Assembly (NCBI GenBank): GCA_024743255.1
Contig: JANSWY010000012.1
Location: forward strand, 1 to 64,000
Direction: 5' to 3'
Length of the DNA stretch: 64,000 nt
From: a bacterium
GTDB taxonomy: Bacteria > Bacteroidota > Bacteroidia > Cytophagales > Cyclobacteriaceae
The notes under the pieces are model-generated. The model was not told where the DNA came from. It did no database searches and worked only from the letters and a program-made list of their open reading frames with translations. Numbering within the stretch: position 1 is the first letter of the stretch; every line of letters begins with the position of its first letter. Made by a program: the position numbers and the translations under genes. Below, in pieces: positions 46,651-54,826 of the stretch.

Positions 46651-48066
46651 CTATTTAGTCCAATTTGTGTGAAAGAATTCGCTTCTTGGCTTACCCACCT
46701 TTTCATAAGTATGAGCACCGAAATAATCTCTTTGCGCTTGAATCATATTTGCGGTTGTTTTCTCTAGAATAATTCCGTTGAAGTAATTGAATGAGGCTGA
46801 CATAGCTGGAGCATGAACACCCGAAGAACCAAAAACAGCCAATGTTTGATTAAATGCAGATATTCTTGTGAGAAGAAGTTGTTTAATCTCATTTGTAAGA
46901 ATAAGATTATTGGTGATATTGATTTCGCTTAAGACATATAATACCTCAGACCTTATAATACATCCCTCTTTCCAGATATTAGCCAGGTTTGAGAAATTGA
47001 TGTCCCAATTATATTGTTCACTTGCTGCTTTAATCAAATCGAAACCCTGAATATAATTAATAAGCTTGGATGCATAGAGTGCATCCTTTATAGTATTAAT
47101 CCCTTCAGATGATAGCTTGTTGACGCCACTTGACTGATTGTAACTTGAGGATGCTCCAGTTCTTGTTTCAATCATTGTACTCAAGTACCTGGCAAATACA
47201 GACTCTGATATTGTAGGGATAGGAACTCCAAGATCCAAAGCAGCATGTACCACCCATTTTCCTGTACCCTTATTACCTGCTACATCTAGAATTTCATCAA
47301 GAGTAGCCTGGCCGTTTTCTTTGTGTCGTAGAATATCAATAGTGATTTCCAGAAGATATCCACCCAATTCTCCTTTATTCCAATCCTCAAATATTGAAGC
47401 AATTTCCTCGTTGGAATAACCTGCTGACTTCTTGAAGTAGCCATAGACCTCCGCTATCATTTGCATATCAGCGTACTCAAGTCCATTGTGTACCATTTTA
47501 ACAAAGTGACCAGATCCCCCTGAACCTATATGTGTGACACAGGCATTGCCTTCTCTTTCAACTGCAGCGATGGATTTGAAATACACTTCTAATTCCTGAT
47601 AAGTAGAAGATGTACAACCAGGCATTAATGAAGGTCCTTTTAGAGCTCCCTCTTCACCTCCAGAGACACCAAGACCCACAAACTTTAAACCTTTAGAATC
47701 CAGATCTTTGCTTCTTCTTTCGGAATCTGAGAAGTGAGAATTTCCCGCGTCAATGATGATGTCATTTTCTGCTAATAGTGGTTCCAGCTTTGAAATCATT
47801 TGATCAACTGGATCTCCTGCGGTAATCATCAAAACTATTTTTTTAGGAGAATCAAGCGAGTTGACGAAATCTTCAAGGTCCTTAGCTCCGTAGAAATTGG
47901 AATCACTAAACTCATTTACAAAATTATTTACAAGATCTTCTTCTCCAGGAAAAGGAAGATTGTAAACGGAGACATTATACCCTCTGGATTCAAAGTTTCT
48001 GGCCAGACTTTTTCCCATGACCCCAAGTCCGATGAGACCTATTTGATTGGAGTTTTCTCCCTTCAT
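46651..48066 (-). CDS. gnd: 6-phosphogluconate dehydrogenase, decarboxylating
   Basis: 471 residues, the length of the dimeric bacterial enzyme. NADP-binding GLIGLGVMGKSLARNF, the substrate site GVSGGEEGALKGPSLMPG, the catalytic Lys region HFVKMVHNGLEYADMQ and the C-terminal tail AQRDYFGAHTYEKV are intact. It converts 6-phosphogluconate to ribulose 5-phosphate, CO2 and NADPH. The start overlaps gntK by four bases. The operon supplies its substrate from gluconate directly, not from glucose 6-phosphate. Confidence 0.95.
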   Translation of the reverse strand: MKGENSNQIGLIGLGVMGKSLARNFESRGYNVSVYNLPFPGEEDLVNNFVNEFSDSNFYGAKDLEDFVNSLDSPKKIVLMITAGDPVDQMISKLEPLLAENDIIIDAGNSHFSDSERRSKDLDSKGLKFVGLGVSGGEEGALKGPSLMPGCTSSTYQELEVYFKSIAAVEREGNACVTHIGSGGSGHFVKMVHNGLEYADMQMIAEVYGYFKKSAGYSNEEIASIFEDWNKGELGGYLLEITIDILRHKENGQATLDEILDVAGNKGTGKWVVHAALDLGVPIPTISESVFARYLSTMIETRTGASSSYNQSSGVNKLSSEGINTIKDALYASKLINYIQGFDLIKAASEQYNWDINFSNLANIWKEGCIIRSEVLYVLSEINITNNLILTNEIKQLLLTRISAFNQTLAVFGSSGVHAPAMSASFNYFNGIILEKTTANMIQAQRDYFGAHTYEKVGKPRSEFFHTNWTK

Positions 48067-48557
48067 TTTGCTACAATTTTATTAAAAATGAAATCTACTA
48101 TTTCTTGTTCAGATAAGGAAGCATCTACCCATATTGCATCTTCTGGTTCCTCCAAAGTGTCAAATTGAGAATCAATCAAGCTGGAAGGCATGAAATGGTT
48201 TTGTCTGGAAGAAAGTCGTCTCTTTATCAGTTCCTTACTGGAATTAAGGTAGATAAATTGAACATTTTCATCGTTTGATATGATTTTTCTGTAATCCTCT
48301 TTAAGAGCTGAACATGCTAGTGTGGCTCCATTATTGGAATTCCACTTCGAAATTTCGGAGTTCAGTATTTTGAGCCATGGAAACCGATCTTCATCAATTA
48401 ATGGTATTCCAGAACTCATCTTTTGGACATTTGCATCTGGATGGTAATCATCGCCATCAAAAAATGGGACTTCTAGTTTCTTACCTAGTAATCTCCCGAT
48501 AGTGGATTTACCACAGCCGGTAACCCCCATTACTACATACGTGGTTTTGCTACTCAT
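48063..48557 (-). CDS. gntK: Gluconokinase
   Basis: 164 residues. P-loop GVTGCGKST, then FFDGDDYHPDANVQKMSSGI and the ACSALKEDYR segment, all diagnostic for the GntK family. It phosphorylates gluconate to 6-phosphogluconate with ATP. First gene of the gntK-gnd-permease operon. No GntR- or LacI-type regulator lies next to it and no clear promoter was found in the 212 bases before it. Confidence 0.94.
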   Translation of the reverse strand: MSSKTTYVVMGVTGCGKSTIGRLLGKKLEVPFFDGDDYHPDANVQKMSSGIPLIDEDRFPWLKILNSEISKWNSNNGATLACSALKEDYRKIISNDENVQFIYLNSSKELIKRRLSSRQNHFMPSSLIDSQFDTLEEPEDAIWVDASLSEQEIVDFIFNKIVAK

Positions 48558-48769
48558 ACAATTAGTTGGTTCAAAATAAAGAATTAATCCCAGAGCCGAA
48601 GCATGGTTTTTGATTCAAACAGGGTGGATGGGTTAATCTCTTACCACAATTACATATTGGAATCCATTGTGATATGCATATGAGTCAATTTTTATTCATT
48701 TTCCTAGCCTGCAATCAATTCTTTTAGGTTAATATTACGGGTTATTGTTAACGCAACGTCTGAATAAAA

Positions 48770-49984
48770 TTGAATTTCGACTCTTTTAATTTTGAAAACG
48801 ACCTGCAGGAAGGTTTGCAGGCAATGGGTTTCGAGGAAGCAACTCCAATTCAGGAACAGGCTATTCCTATAATCATGGAAGGCTCTGACCTCATTGGTTG
48901 TGCTCAAACTGGTACTGGTAAAACCGCTGCTTTCGTATTGCCGGTATTAAATCAAATTTCAAAGGATCACGATGATAAGGTAAGAGCATTAATCATTGCT
49001 CCGACTCGTGAGCTTGTATTACAAATAGATCAGCAGATTGAAGGTTTTTCATACTTTACCAATGCAAGTTCTGTTGCAGTATATGGTGGAGGTGATGGCG
49101 TTGTTTGGGCTCAGCAAAAGAAAGCGATTGAACAAGGAGTAGATATTGTAGTAGCTACACCGGGAAGATTAATTGCTTTATTGAATTCTGAATCTGTCAA
49201 TTTAGATAAACTTAAATACCTAATCCTGGATGAGGCCGACAGGATGTTGGATATGGGATTTGCTGATGATATCATGAGGATCGTAAATCAGCTACCTGAA
49301 AAAAGACAGAATATCCTGTTTTCTGCCACTATGCCTCCTAAGATTCGCAAGTTTGCAGGTGAGCTTCTACACAAACCAAAAGAAGTCACCATTGCAATTT
49401 CTAAACCTGCAGAAGGCATATCTCAGAAAGCTTTCCTGACTTATGACGAACAAAAACTTCCATTGTTGGAGTGGTTTCTTAAATCAGGTAAATATGGTAC
49501 CGCTATCATATTTGCATCAACAAAAGAGAATGTTAGAAAACTCTTCAAATCCCTAAAAGGTCTGGAGATTAATGTGGAGGCTTTCCATTCCGGTCTTGAT
49601 CAGAAGGAGAGGGAGGCAATTATGCAAGCGTTTAAGGCAAAGCGGGTTGATGTGATTATTGGTACAGATATTCTTTCGAGGGGAATTGATGTGGAGGGAA
49701 TTAACCTTGTAGTTAATTATGACGTTCCACCAGATCCGGAAGATTACGTTCATAGGATTGGAAGAACGGCAAGAGCTGATACTACGGGCGAGGCGATCAC
49801 TTTTATTAACAAGGACGATCAACAGAAATTTTCAAGAATCGAGAAGTTGATTGAAAGAGAGATCATGAAAACCAAAAGTCTTCCAGCCAGGCTTGGCGAG
49901 GGACCTGATTATGCTCCAAGAACATTTAAATCAGGAGGTAAGAAGCCACGAAGAAACTTCAAGCCAAAAAAGAAAAACAGGTAA
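48770..49984 (+). CDS. DEAD-box RNA helicase, RhlE-like
   Basis: 404 residues, TTG start (no ATG fits before the Q motif). Motifs in order: Q motif ATPIQEQAIP, I AQTGTGKTAAF, Ia PTRELVLQ, II LDEADRMLDMGF, III FSATMPPK, V GTDILSRGIDV, VI HRIGRTARA. The C-terminal tail is basic (GGKKPRRNFKPKKKNR), as in RhlE-type helicases that bind rRNA or degradosome RNA. A cytoplasmic ATP-dependent RNA-unwinding role in ribosome assembly or RNA decay is expected. Monocistronic. Confidence 0.93.
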   Translation: MNFDSFNFENDLQEGLQAMGFEEATPIQEQAIPIIMEGSDLIGCAQTGTGKTAAFVLPVLNQISKDHDDKVRALIIAPTRELVLQIDQQIEGFSYFTNASSVAVYGGGDGVVWAQQKKAIEQGVDIVVATPGRLIALLNSESVNLDKLKYLILDEADRMLDMGFADDIMRIVNQLPEKRQNILFSATMPPKIRKFAGELLHKPKEVTIAISKPAEGISQKAFLTYDEQKLPLLEWFLKSGKYGTAIIFASTKENVRKLFKSLKGLEINVEAFHSGLDQKEREAIMQAFKAKRVDVIIGTDILSRGIDVEGINLVVNYDVPPDPEDYVHRIGRTARADTTGEAITFINKDDQQKFSRIEKLIEREIMKTKSLPARLGEGPDYAPRTFKSGGKKPRRNFKPKKKNR

Positions 49985-50050
49985 TTCTAAATTTTTCTCA
50001 GATCGTATTGAACCTTTCTCAATTTATTCCGACTATTAGTGCGGAATTCA

Positions 50051-50611
50051 ATGAGAAAACCTGCAGACATATACGATGAGTGGTTGGTACTAAAATGCCA
50101 ATCCGGTGATAACAAAGCATTTTCCCTCTTAATCGAGAAGTGGAATTCCAAAGTGCTTAGTCAGGCTTACTATCAAATGAAGGATTATGATGGTGCAAAA
50201 GACGTTGTTCAAGAAGTCTGGACCAGTGTGATAAAATCCATCCACAAACTAAATGAGCCTAAGAAGTTTCGATCATGGCTATATAGAATTGTCTATTTGA
50301 AATCAGTTGATTGGGTTCGTGAGAAGAAAAAAGATAGAGATGGGTTGAGTAATTCCTGGGAGATTGAGAATAGTTTGTTGGGAGAGCAGGAGGGCGAAGA
50401 AGAAGAGAAAATTCAATTAATTCAAAGAAGTTTAAAAGAGATGAAAGAGTCTGAAAGAATGATTATCAGGCTGTTTTATCTGGAAGGTCAGAATATGAGG
50501 GCGATTTCTGAAATCATGGGAATCCCAACCGGAACAGTGAAAAGCAAACTGTTTTACGCCAGAGAACATTTAAAGAAATTAATAAAATCAAAAAGTTATG
50601 AACAAGAGTAA
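50051..50611 (+). CDS. ECF sigma factor (third of three)
   Basis: 186 residues from ATG 50051; GTG at 50039 would add four. Region 2 (LLIEKWNSKVLSQAYYQMKD, VVQEVWTSVIKSIHKL, FRSWLYRIVYLKSVDWVREK) and region 4 (MKESERMIIRLFYLEGQNMR, AISEIMGIPTGTVKSKLFYA) are complete. It overlaps the following small membrane protein by 14 bases, the same arrangement as at 32 kb. Confidence 0.9.
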   Translation: MRKPADIYDEWLVLKCQSGDNKAFSLLIEKWNSKVLSQAYYQMKDYDGAKDVVQEVWTSVIKSIHKLNEPKKFRSWLYRIVYLKSVDWVREKKKDRDGLSNSWEIENSLLGEQEGEEEEKIQLIQRSLKEMKESERMIIRLFYLEGQNMRAISEIMGIPTGTVKSKLFYAREHLKKLIKSKSYEQE

Positions 50612-50978
50612 CGAAGAAATTGATGAAATAATCAAAAAAGCCCTTAGCCAGGAAGAAGCTCAGTTCTACGAAGATTTAGACGAGCAAAATCTCCCCGAGC
50701 AATTGCTTGGATTATATAAAGGAAAGCTCAAATGGATTACACTTTACGCCACATTAATGCAACTTGCATTAACAGGTTTAGCGGGTTATTGTGCTTACCA
50801 GTTCTTCACCGTTGAAACAGTAAAAGAGATGGTGACATGGGGTGTGAGTGGACTCTTTCTTGCACTTTCTGTGTCCATGATAAAACTGTTCCATTGGATG
50901 CAAATGAATAAAAATAGTATTGTCAGAGAGATAAAGCGGATTGAGCTGCAGATATCTATGATGAATAGGAAGGAGTAG
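50598..50978 (+). CDS. Small two-helix membrane protein (DUF6768-like)
   Basis: 126 residues. An acidic N-terminal part (EIDEIIKKALSQEEAQFYED, LDEQNLPEQLLGLYKGKLKW) precedes two membrane helices (about 47-70 and 78-97) and a basic helical tail (SIVREIKRIELQISMMNRKE). The N-terminal pattern fits DUF6768, a Bacteroidota family found behind ECF sigma genes. It is the likely membrane anchor or anti-sigma partner of the gene it overlaps; direct evidence for that is lacking. Confidence 0.75.
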   Translation: MNKSNEEIDEIIKKALSQEEAQFYEDLDEQNLPEQLLGLYKGKLKWITLYATLMQLALTGLAGYCAYQFFTVETVKEMVTWGVSGLFLALSVSMIKLFHWMQMNKNSIVREIKRIELQISMMNRKE

Positions 50979-50981
50979 AGG

Positions 50982-51100
50982 AGACCGGTGACTGAAGTTG
51001 GAAGTTGGAAGTTAGAAGATGGAGGTTGGAGGTTAGAAGTTGGAAGGTAGAAGTTGGAGATGGAGGTTGGAAGTTAGAAGACCGAAGGCCTCAGTTGGAA
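50982..51100. repeat. Degenerate tandem repeat of GAAGTTGGAAGTTAGAAG type
   Basis: About 120 bases of variants of GTTGGAAGTTAGAAG. A related piece (GACCGGAGACTGAAGTTG, 51351 on) recurs 370 bases later, so this block flanks the other repeats as an imperfect direct repeat. Confidence 0.8.
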
Positions 51101-51143
51101 TATCGATGGAATTTTGAAGATCAATGTAAATGATTGATTCGTC

Positions 51144-51175
51144 ATTCCTGACGGAGCAAAGCGGAGATCAGGAAT
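51144..51175. repeat. Inverted repeat ATTCCTGA...TCAGGAAT (REP-like)
   Basis: Perfect 8-bp arms (51144-51151, 51168-51175) around a GC-richer 16-base loop with CGGAGCAAAGCGGAG. This has the look of a dispersed palindromic element rather than a terminator, since no T-run follows. Confidence 0.6.
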
Positions 51176-51215
51176 CCCATTATTTCATGCACTCACTAGA
51201 ATGGATGTATTCAGT

Positions 51216-51341
51216 GCAGAAACACATATAACCATTGCAGAAACACACATAACCACTGCAGAAACACACATAACCATTGCAGAAACACATATAACCACTG
51301 CAGAATCATATGTAACCACTGCAGAAACACATATTACCAGC
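51216..51341. repeat. 21-bp minisatellite, six copies
   Basis: Six tandem units of GCAGAAACACATATAACCAYT and close variants, starting at 51216, 51237, 51258, 51279, 51300 and 51321. Units 1 and 3, and 2 and 4, are more alike, suggesting duplication of a 42-base pair. An open frame of seven-residue repeats (AETHITI) runs through it but is probably not a gene. Confidence 0.85.
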
Positions 51342-51420
51342 AGATGCATTGACCGGAGACTGAAGTTGAAGTTAAAAGATGGGGTAATGGTAATGTTTCA
51401 TTGATTTAATGCGGTTTTCA

Positions 51421-51450
51421 ATCCCCCTAACCCCCTTCTCCAAGGGGGAC
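51421..51450. repeat. C-run/G-run hairpin element
   Basis: CCCCCTAA followed by a 7-bp hairpin CCCCCTT (51431-51437) / AAGGGGG (51442-51448) with a four-base loop. A short element of this type is scattered between genes in many bacterial genomes. Confidence 0.65.
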
Positions 51451-51511
51451 CTGGCACTATTTTAAAAAATAACTCCACTTATTGAGACTCCCATTTATGA
51501 AACTCGTTTAC

Positions 51512-51588
51512 CAGACAACAGACAACAGACAACAGACAACAGACAACAGACAACAGACAACAGACAACAGACAACAGACAACAGACAA
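51512..51588. repeat. Heptanucleotide repeat (CAGACAA), 11 perfect copies
   Basis: 77 bases made of 11 exact tandem copies of CAGACAA. Perfect identity points to recent slippage and therefore to length variation between strains. Confidence 0.9.
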
Positions 51589-51630
51589 TCCCGTTTTACC
51601 TCGCAACCCGCAACCCGTACACCCGCCGAG

Positions 51631-51676
51631 TCCTTCGCCAGAGGCTATGGCCGCCGGTGAAAGCTTTAGCGAAGGA
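51631..51676. repeat. Inverted repeat TCCTTCGC...GCGAAGGA in a GC-rich patch
   Basis: Perfect 8-bp arms (51631-51638, 51669-51676) around 30 bases that are far more GC-rich than the surroundings; direct repeats of CGCAACC (51602, 51609) precede it. Looks like another dispersed palindromic element just before the end of the outer membrane protein gene. Confidence 0.6.
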
Positions 51677-51686
51677 GGTCAACCCG

Positions 51687-53525
51687 CTAAAACTGAATAC
51701 TCAATCCAAAATATGGAGCAACATACTTAGTAGCCTTAAAAGAACCATCCTCAACCTGAGCAAAAGCCCAATAATAATCTAATCCTGCAGCGAGGAACTT
51801 ATTCATGTGATAGATGAACCGAAGTTTTGCTACTGAGCTCTCGTCAAAAGTGAAAGCATCTTTTAGGTCTGATAAATCTCCTTTTATATAGCTTCCATGA
51901 AGTGAAATCTTGTCAGCAAGACGGTCAAGATCAGCATTGATTCGGACAAGGGCAGGGGAAGACTCAGATATTTCATCCGGGATCATCAGACTACCACCAA
52001 TTTGAACCTTGTTTAGAACATGCCCAGTAATGCTTCCATAAATACCGCTCATAGATTGAGCACTTCCCAAAGAAAGTATTTTGGCGTCCTTCTGCAATTC
52101 GTAGTTGGTGTCGAAGAACTGAGGTAGGTAATGCTCGTTGTATGTCAACCTTTCAATTCTGATATCTGTACTAAATACATCTGCTATAAAGTGCATTCTA
52201 AAATTTAGTCCTGCGCTGAAACCACTTCCATCGGCATATCCGTCGGCAAGTTCCTCAGGAGCACCATCTGTTGTGAAAATATTGCTTAGCGAATCTGTTA
52301 GAACAGTTGATTCCATGTTAAGTTTCGACCAGTTTAGGAAGAAGTCTATTTGAATAAATGGAACTCTCAACAGTGTCATACCAGCATCTATTCCAAATGC
52401 GCCAACACCATCAGCGGTGAAGGTATTGGTTACAAATGTGCTGTCGCTGGTAGGTTTTTGAGTTTGATCTTTGTCTCGCACGATTGTAGAACCAATTTCA
52501 AAAGTTTTAATAATTGGAATACCGGTGGTTGCTAATGGTCTGACATAAGGTCTTATGGCAAATAGATTGAATGAATTAGGATCAAAATCACTGTACATTC
52601 CTTCAATTCCAGCCAAACCTTTCACATTGATGTCATAATGTAAACCAACTTTACGCTTTTCATAAGAAGTTGAATTTGTGTAATTGTTGATTAATCCACC
52701 AAAGCCTATCATAGTACCATCAAGTTCACCTGCTTTTACATATACAGGATCTACTTTCTGTGTACCGTATCGGAGATATCTGATCAATCTTGCTGCGCCA
52801 ACACCATCCTTGAATATTTCTGTTCTGATTTTCTGGTCTTCCAGGCCGTATAGAATTGGGACATTCAAGCCTAATCCCAATTTCCAGATCTTAAACTCTG
52901 GAGAAAGTACCATTCCAACATAATTCTGACCACCTATTTGCGTGAAAGTAAACCCGCCATTAAACTCACCTCCTGGCTCACTGGACATTCCTGATCTAAA
53001 ATCATTAATAGGAGGTATTTCTGCCGCTTCTCTTTTCTTCTTTTCTTTTTTCGATCTTTCCTTGATTGCGTCATCAATGTTGTCAGAATCTGATGTCGAT
53101 TGGTCAATTTCAATAATATCATCTGTTGGGTCCTGAGTTTGAACCGAGTCAATGACTTGATTTCTTACAGTGTCAGCAGGTATTGGTTCCGGAATTGTAT
53201 CTGCAACGATGTTATTGGTAGAATTCAGAGAATCTGATTTGAGACTATCCAGCTCTGGGGTTGAGGTTTGTAGAGAGTCTGTTTTTACCGTGTCTGTCGC
53301 AACAGGAAAGGATCCTTGTTTGCGTAATTTATCCTCAGCCTTTTTCTTTTTAGCCTCTTCTTTGGCTTTTCGTTTAGCTTCTTTCTCTTTTGCCTTGGAA
53401 TCTTCCCATAAATAGGAATAATCCGAAAATGGATCTTCACCTTCTGTTTCTTGAGCCAGAAGTGGGAAAGAGGTAAAAGCAATTAGTAAAGTTGATAATA
53501 CAATAAATGTCTTCTTCAGGTTCAT
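51687..53525 (-). CDS. Large outer membrane protein with charged N-terminal linker
   Basis: 612 residues with a signal peptide (1-24). Residues 35-75 are a highly charged Lys/Glu helix (KEKEAKRKAKEEAKKKKAED), then an acidic Ser/Asp/Thr-rich linker (75-170). From about 180 to the end the sequence alternates like a beta-barrel, with many strand pairs and a C-terminal phenylalanine (YVAPYFGLSIQF), the usual last-strand ending. No known family is assigned. The linker could span the periplasm and contact peptidoglycan. Promoter at 53557-53585. Confidence 0.78.
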   Translation of the reverse strand: MNLKKTFIVLSTLLIAFTSFPLLAQETEGEDPFSDYSYLWEDSKAKEKEAKRKAKEEAKKKKAEDKLRKQGSFPVATDTVKTDSLQTSTPELDSLKSDSLNSTNNIVADTIPEPIPADTVRNQVIDSVQTQDPTDDIIEIDQSTSDSDNIDDAIKERSKKEKKKREAAEIPPINDFRSGMSSEPGGEFNGGFTFTQIGGQNYVGMVLSPEFKIWKLGLGLNVPILYGLEDQKIRTEIFKDGVGAARLIRYLRYGTQKVDPVYVKAGELDGTMIGFGGLINNYTNSTSYEKRKVGLHYDINVKGLAGIEGMYSDFDPNSFNLFAIRPYVRPLATTGIPIIKTFEIGSTIVRDKDQTQKPTSDSTFVTNTFTADGVGAFGIDAGMTLLRVPFIQIDFFLNWSKLNMESTVLTDSLSNIFTTDGAPEELADGYADGSGFSAGLNFRMHFIADVFSTDIRIERLTYNEHYLPQFFDTNYELQKDAKILSLGSAQSMSGIYGSITGHVLNKVQIGGSLMIPDEISESSPALVRINADLDRLADKISLHGSYIKGDLSDLKDAFTFDESSVAKLRFIYHMNKFLAAGLDYYWAFAQVEDGSFKATKYVAPYFGLSIQF

Positions 53526-53556
53526 TTGATGCCGCTTATGAAAATGAATTAAATCG

Positions 53557-53585
53557 TAAAACTAACACAATTTCGAAAATGCCAA
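53557..53585 (-). promoter_or_regulatory. Promoter of the outer membrane protein gene
   Basis: On the minus strand: TTG (53583-53585), 18 bases, TAGTTTTA (53557-53564), one change from TAnnTTTG. The ATG lies 32 bases further on. Confidence 0.5.
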
Positions 53586-53665
53586 TTTCATCTCGGTGTT
53601 CATGATTAGTTTTACGCTTAATATATTACCAATACAAACGTCGAAACAACAATTTACCCACCCTT

Positions 53666-54307
53666 ATGACTAAAGAATTTAAAATCCACATCTCTGAGAA
53701 GCTTGGTGAAGTATCAGCTATTGCACAAGTACCTGATGGTTCTGATAAGTTATTGGTGTTAGCTCATGGCGCTGGAGCTGGTATGACTCATAGTTTTATG
53801 GTAGAACTTGCTAATCAGCTATTTGAAGTCGGAATTGCTACAATGAGGTATAATTTGGTTTACATGGAGAATGGAAAGAAAAGACCTGATGTACCAGCAG
53901 TAGCTCACAAAGCAATTGAGATGGTATCAGAGTTTGCAAATTCTAATTTCCCTAACCACAGCATATTTCTTAGTGGAAAGTCTTTTGGTGGAAGAATGTC
54001 TTCTCAAAGAACAGCAAAGGAGTCTCCTGATTTTGTAAAAGGATTAATCTTCTTCGGATTTCCACTTCATGCCATAGGAAAACCCTCAAAAGACAGGGCT
54101 GAGCATTTGTATGAGATTAAGGATCCAATGCTCTTTTTGCAGGGTAGCAAAGACAAACTTGCGACTATTGAGTTAATAGAGGAGGTGGTAGCAGATTTAC
54201 CCACAGCTGAGATGGTTGTGCTTGAAGATGCTGATCATTCTTTTAAAAGGAAAAAGGAAGTGTTAATTCCTGAATTAGTTGAGGCGGTGGTTAAATGGCT
54301 TAAATAG
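53666..54307 (+). CDS. Alpha/beta hydrolase, TEX30/KANL3-like (dienelactone-hydrolase-type)
   Basis: 213 residues. Early oxyanion segment LVLAHGAGAGMTHSFM, nucleophile elbow LSGKSFGGRMSS (G-x-S-x-G with Ser), Asp in MLFLQGSKDKLA and His in EDADHSFKRK complete the triad. The HGAGAGMxHxFM start is typical of the TEX30/KANL3 branch of small hydrolases. Substrate unknown. Monocistronic; a TAGTTTTA element at 53607-53614 may be its -7 region. Confidence 0.88.
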   Translation: MTKEFKIHISEKLGEVSAIAQVPDGSDKLLVLAHGAGAGMTHSFMVELANQLFEVGIATMRYNLVYMENGKKRPDVPAVAHKAIEMVSEFANSNFPNHSIFLSGKSFGGRMSSQRTAKESPDFVKGLIFFGFPLHAIGKPSKDRAEHLYEIKDPMLFLQGSKDKLATIELIEEVVADLPTAEMVVLEDADHSFKRKKEVLIPELVEAVVKWLK

Positions 54308-54425
54308 TCATAGACAGATTTCATCAGAATAATTAAAATGGTTTTTTAAGCTGGGTTATAGTATACTTGCAAACTCAGTCAGCGAATGGAGTTAGTATTT
54401 TTTAAGTGAAGTCTAACCTATATAA

Positions 54426-54818
54426 TTGAAGAAATTGAATAAAATATTGTTGGTAGATGACGAAGAAGCGTCCAATTTTCTCAATCAAATTGTAATTCGT
54501 CAATCAAAAGTAGCGGGAGAGGTAGTAGCCTATGAAAAGGCAAAGGATGCGTTAGATTACATAACTGAACAGCAAAAACAGGGTGATTCACCAGACTTGG
54601 TTTTTCTTGATATCAATATGCCTATCATGAATGGGTGGGATTTTATGGATGAATACGCCAAGATAGCTCCAGACGCGAACACTAAAATCATTATGCTCAC
54701 ATCTTCAATCAATCCAAATGATAAGGAGAGAGCCTCTAAGATTGGTCAAATTACTGGTTTCAGGTCTAAACCATTAACAGTTGAGATGCTGGATGAAATA
54801 GTCAGTAGCCACTTCTAA
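54426..54818 (+). CDS. Single-domain response regulator
   Basis: 130 residues, TTG start. CheY-like receiver only: acidic pair in LLVDDEEAS, phospho-acceptor Asp in LVFLDINMPIMNGWDF, Thr/Ser in MLTSSINP, Lys in FRSKPL. No output domain, so it works by protein contact or as a phosphate relay. It is convergent with the hybrid-looking histidine kinase gene, with only eight bases between the stops, a natural partner. Confidence 0.9.
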   Translation: MKKLNKILLVDDEEASNFLNQIVIRQSKVAGEVVAYEKAKDALDYITEQQKQGDSPDLVFLDINMPIMNGWDFMDEYAKIAPDANTKIIMLTSSINPNDKERASKIGQITGFRSKPLTVEMLDEIVSSHF

Positions 54819-54826
54819 AACTCATA

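Noticed and set aside
51216-51341. CRISPR-like array
   Set aside because: Units are directly adjacent without spacers and no cas genes are present; it is a minisatellite.
51201-51404. 67-codon open frame through the 21-bp repeat
   Set aside because: It exists because the unit length is a multiple of three; the peptide is a plain AETHITI repeat with no initiation signal and degenerate flanks.
51482-51730. 82-codon open frame over the CAGACAA array
   Set aside because: Repeat-generated frame that runs into the convergent outer membrane protein gene; no promoter or sensible product.
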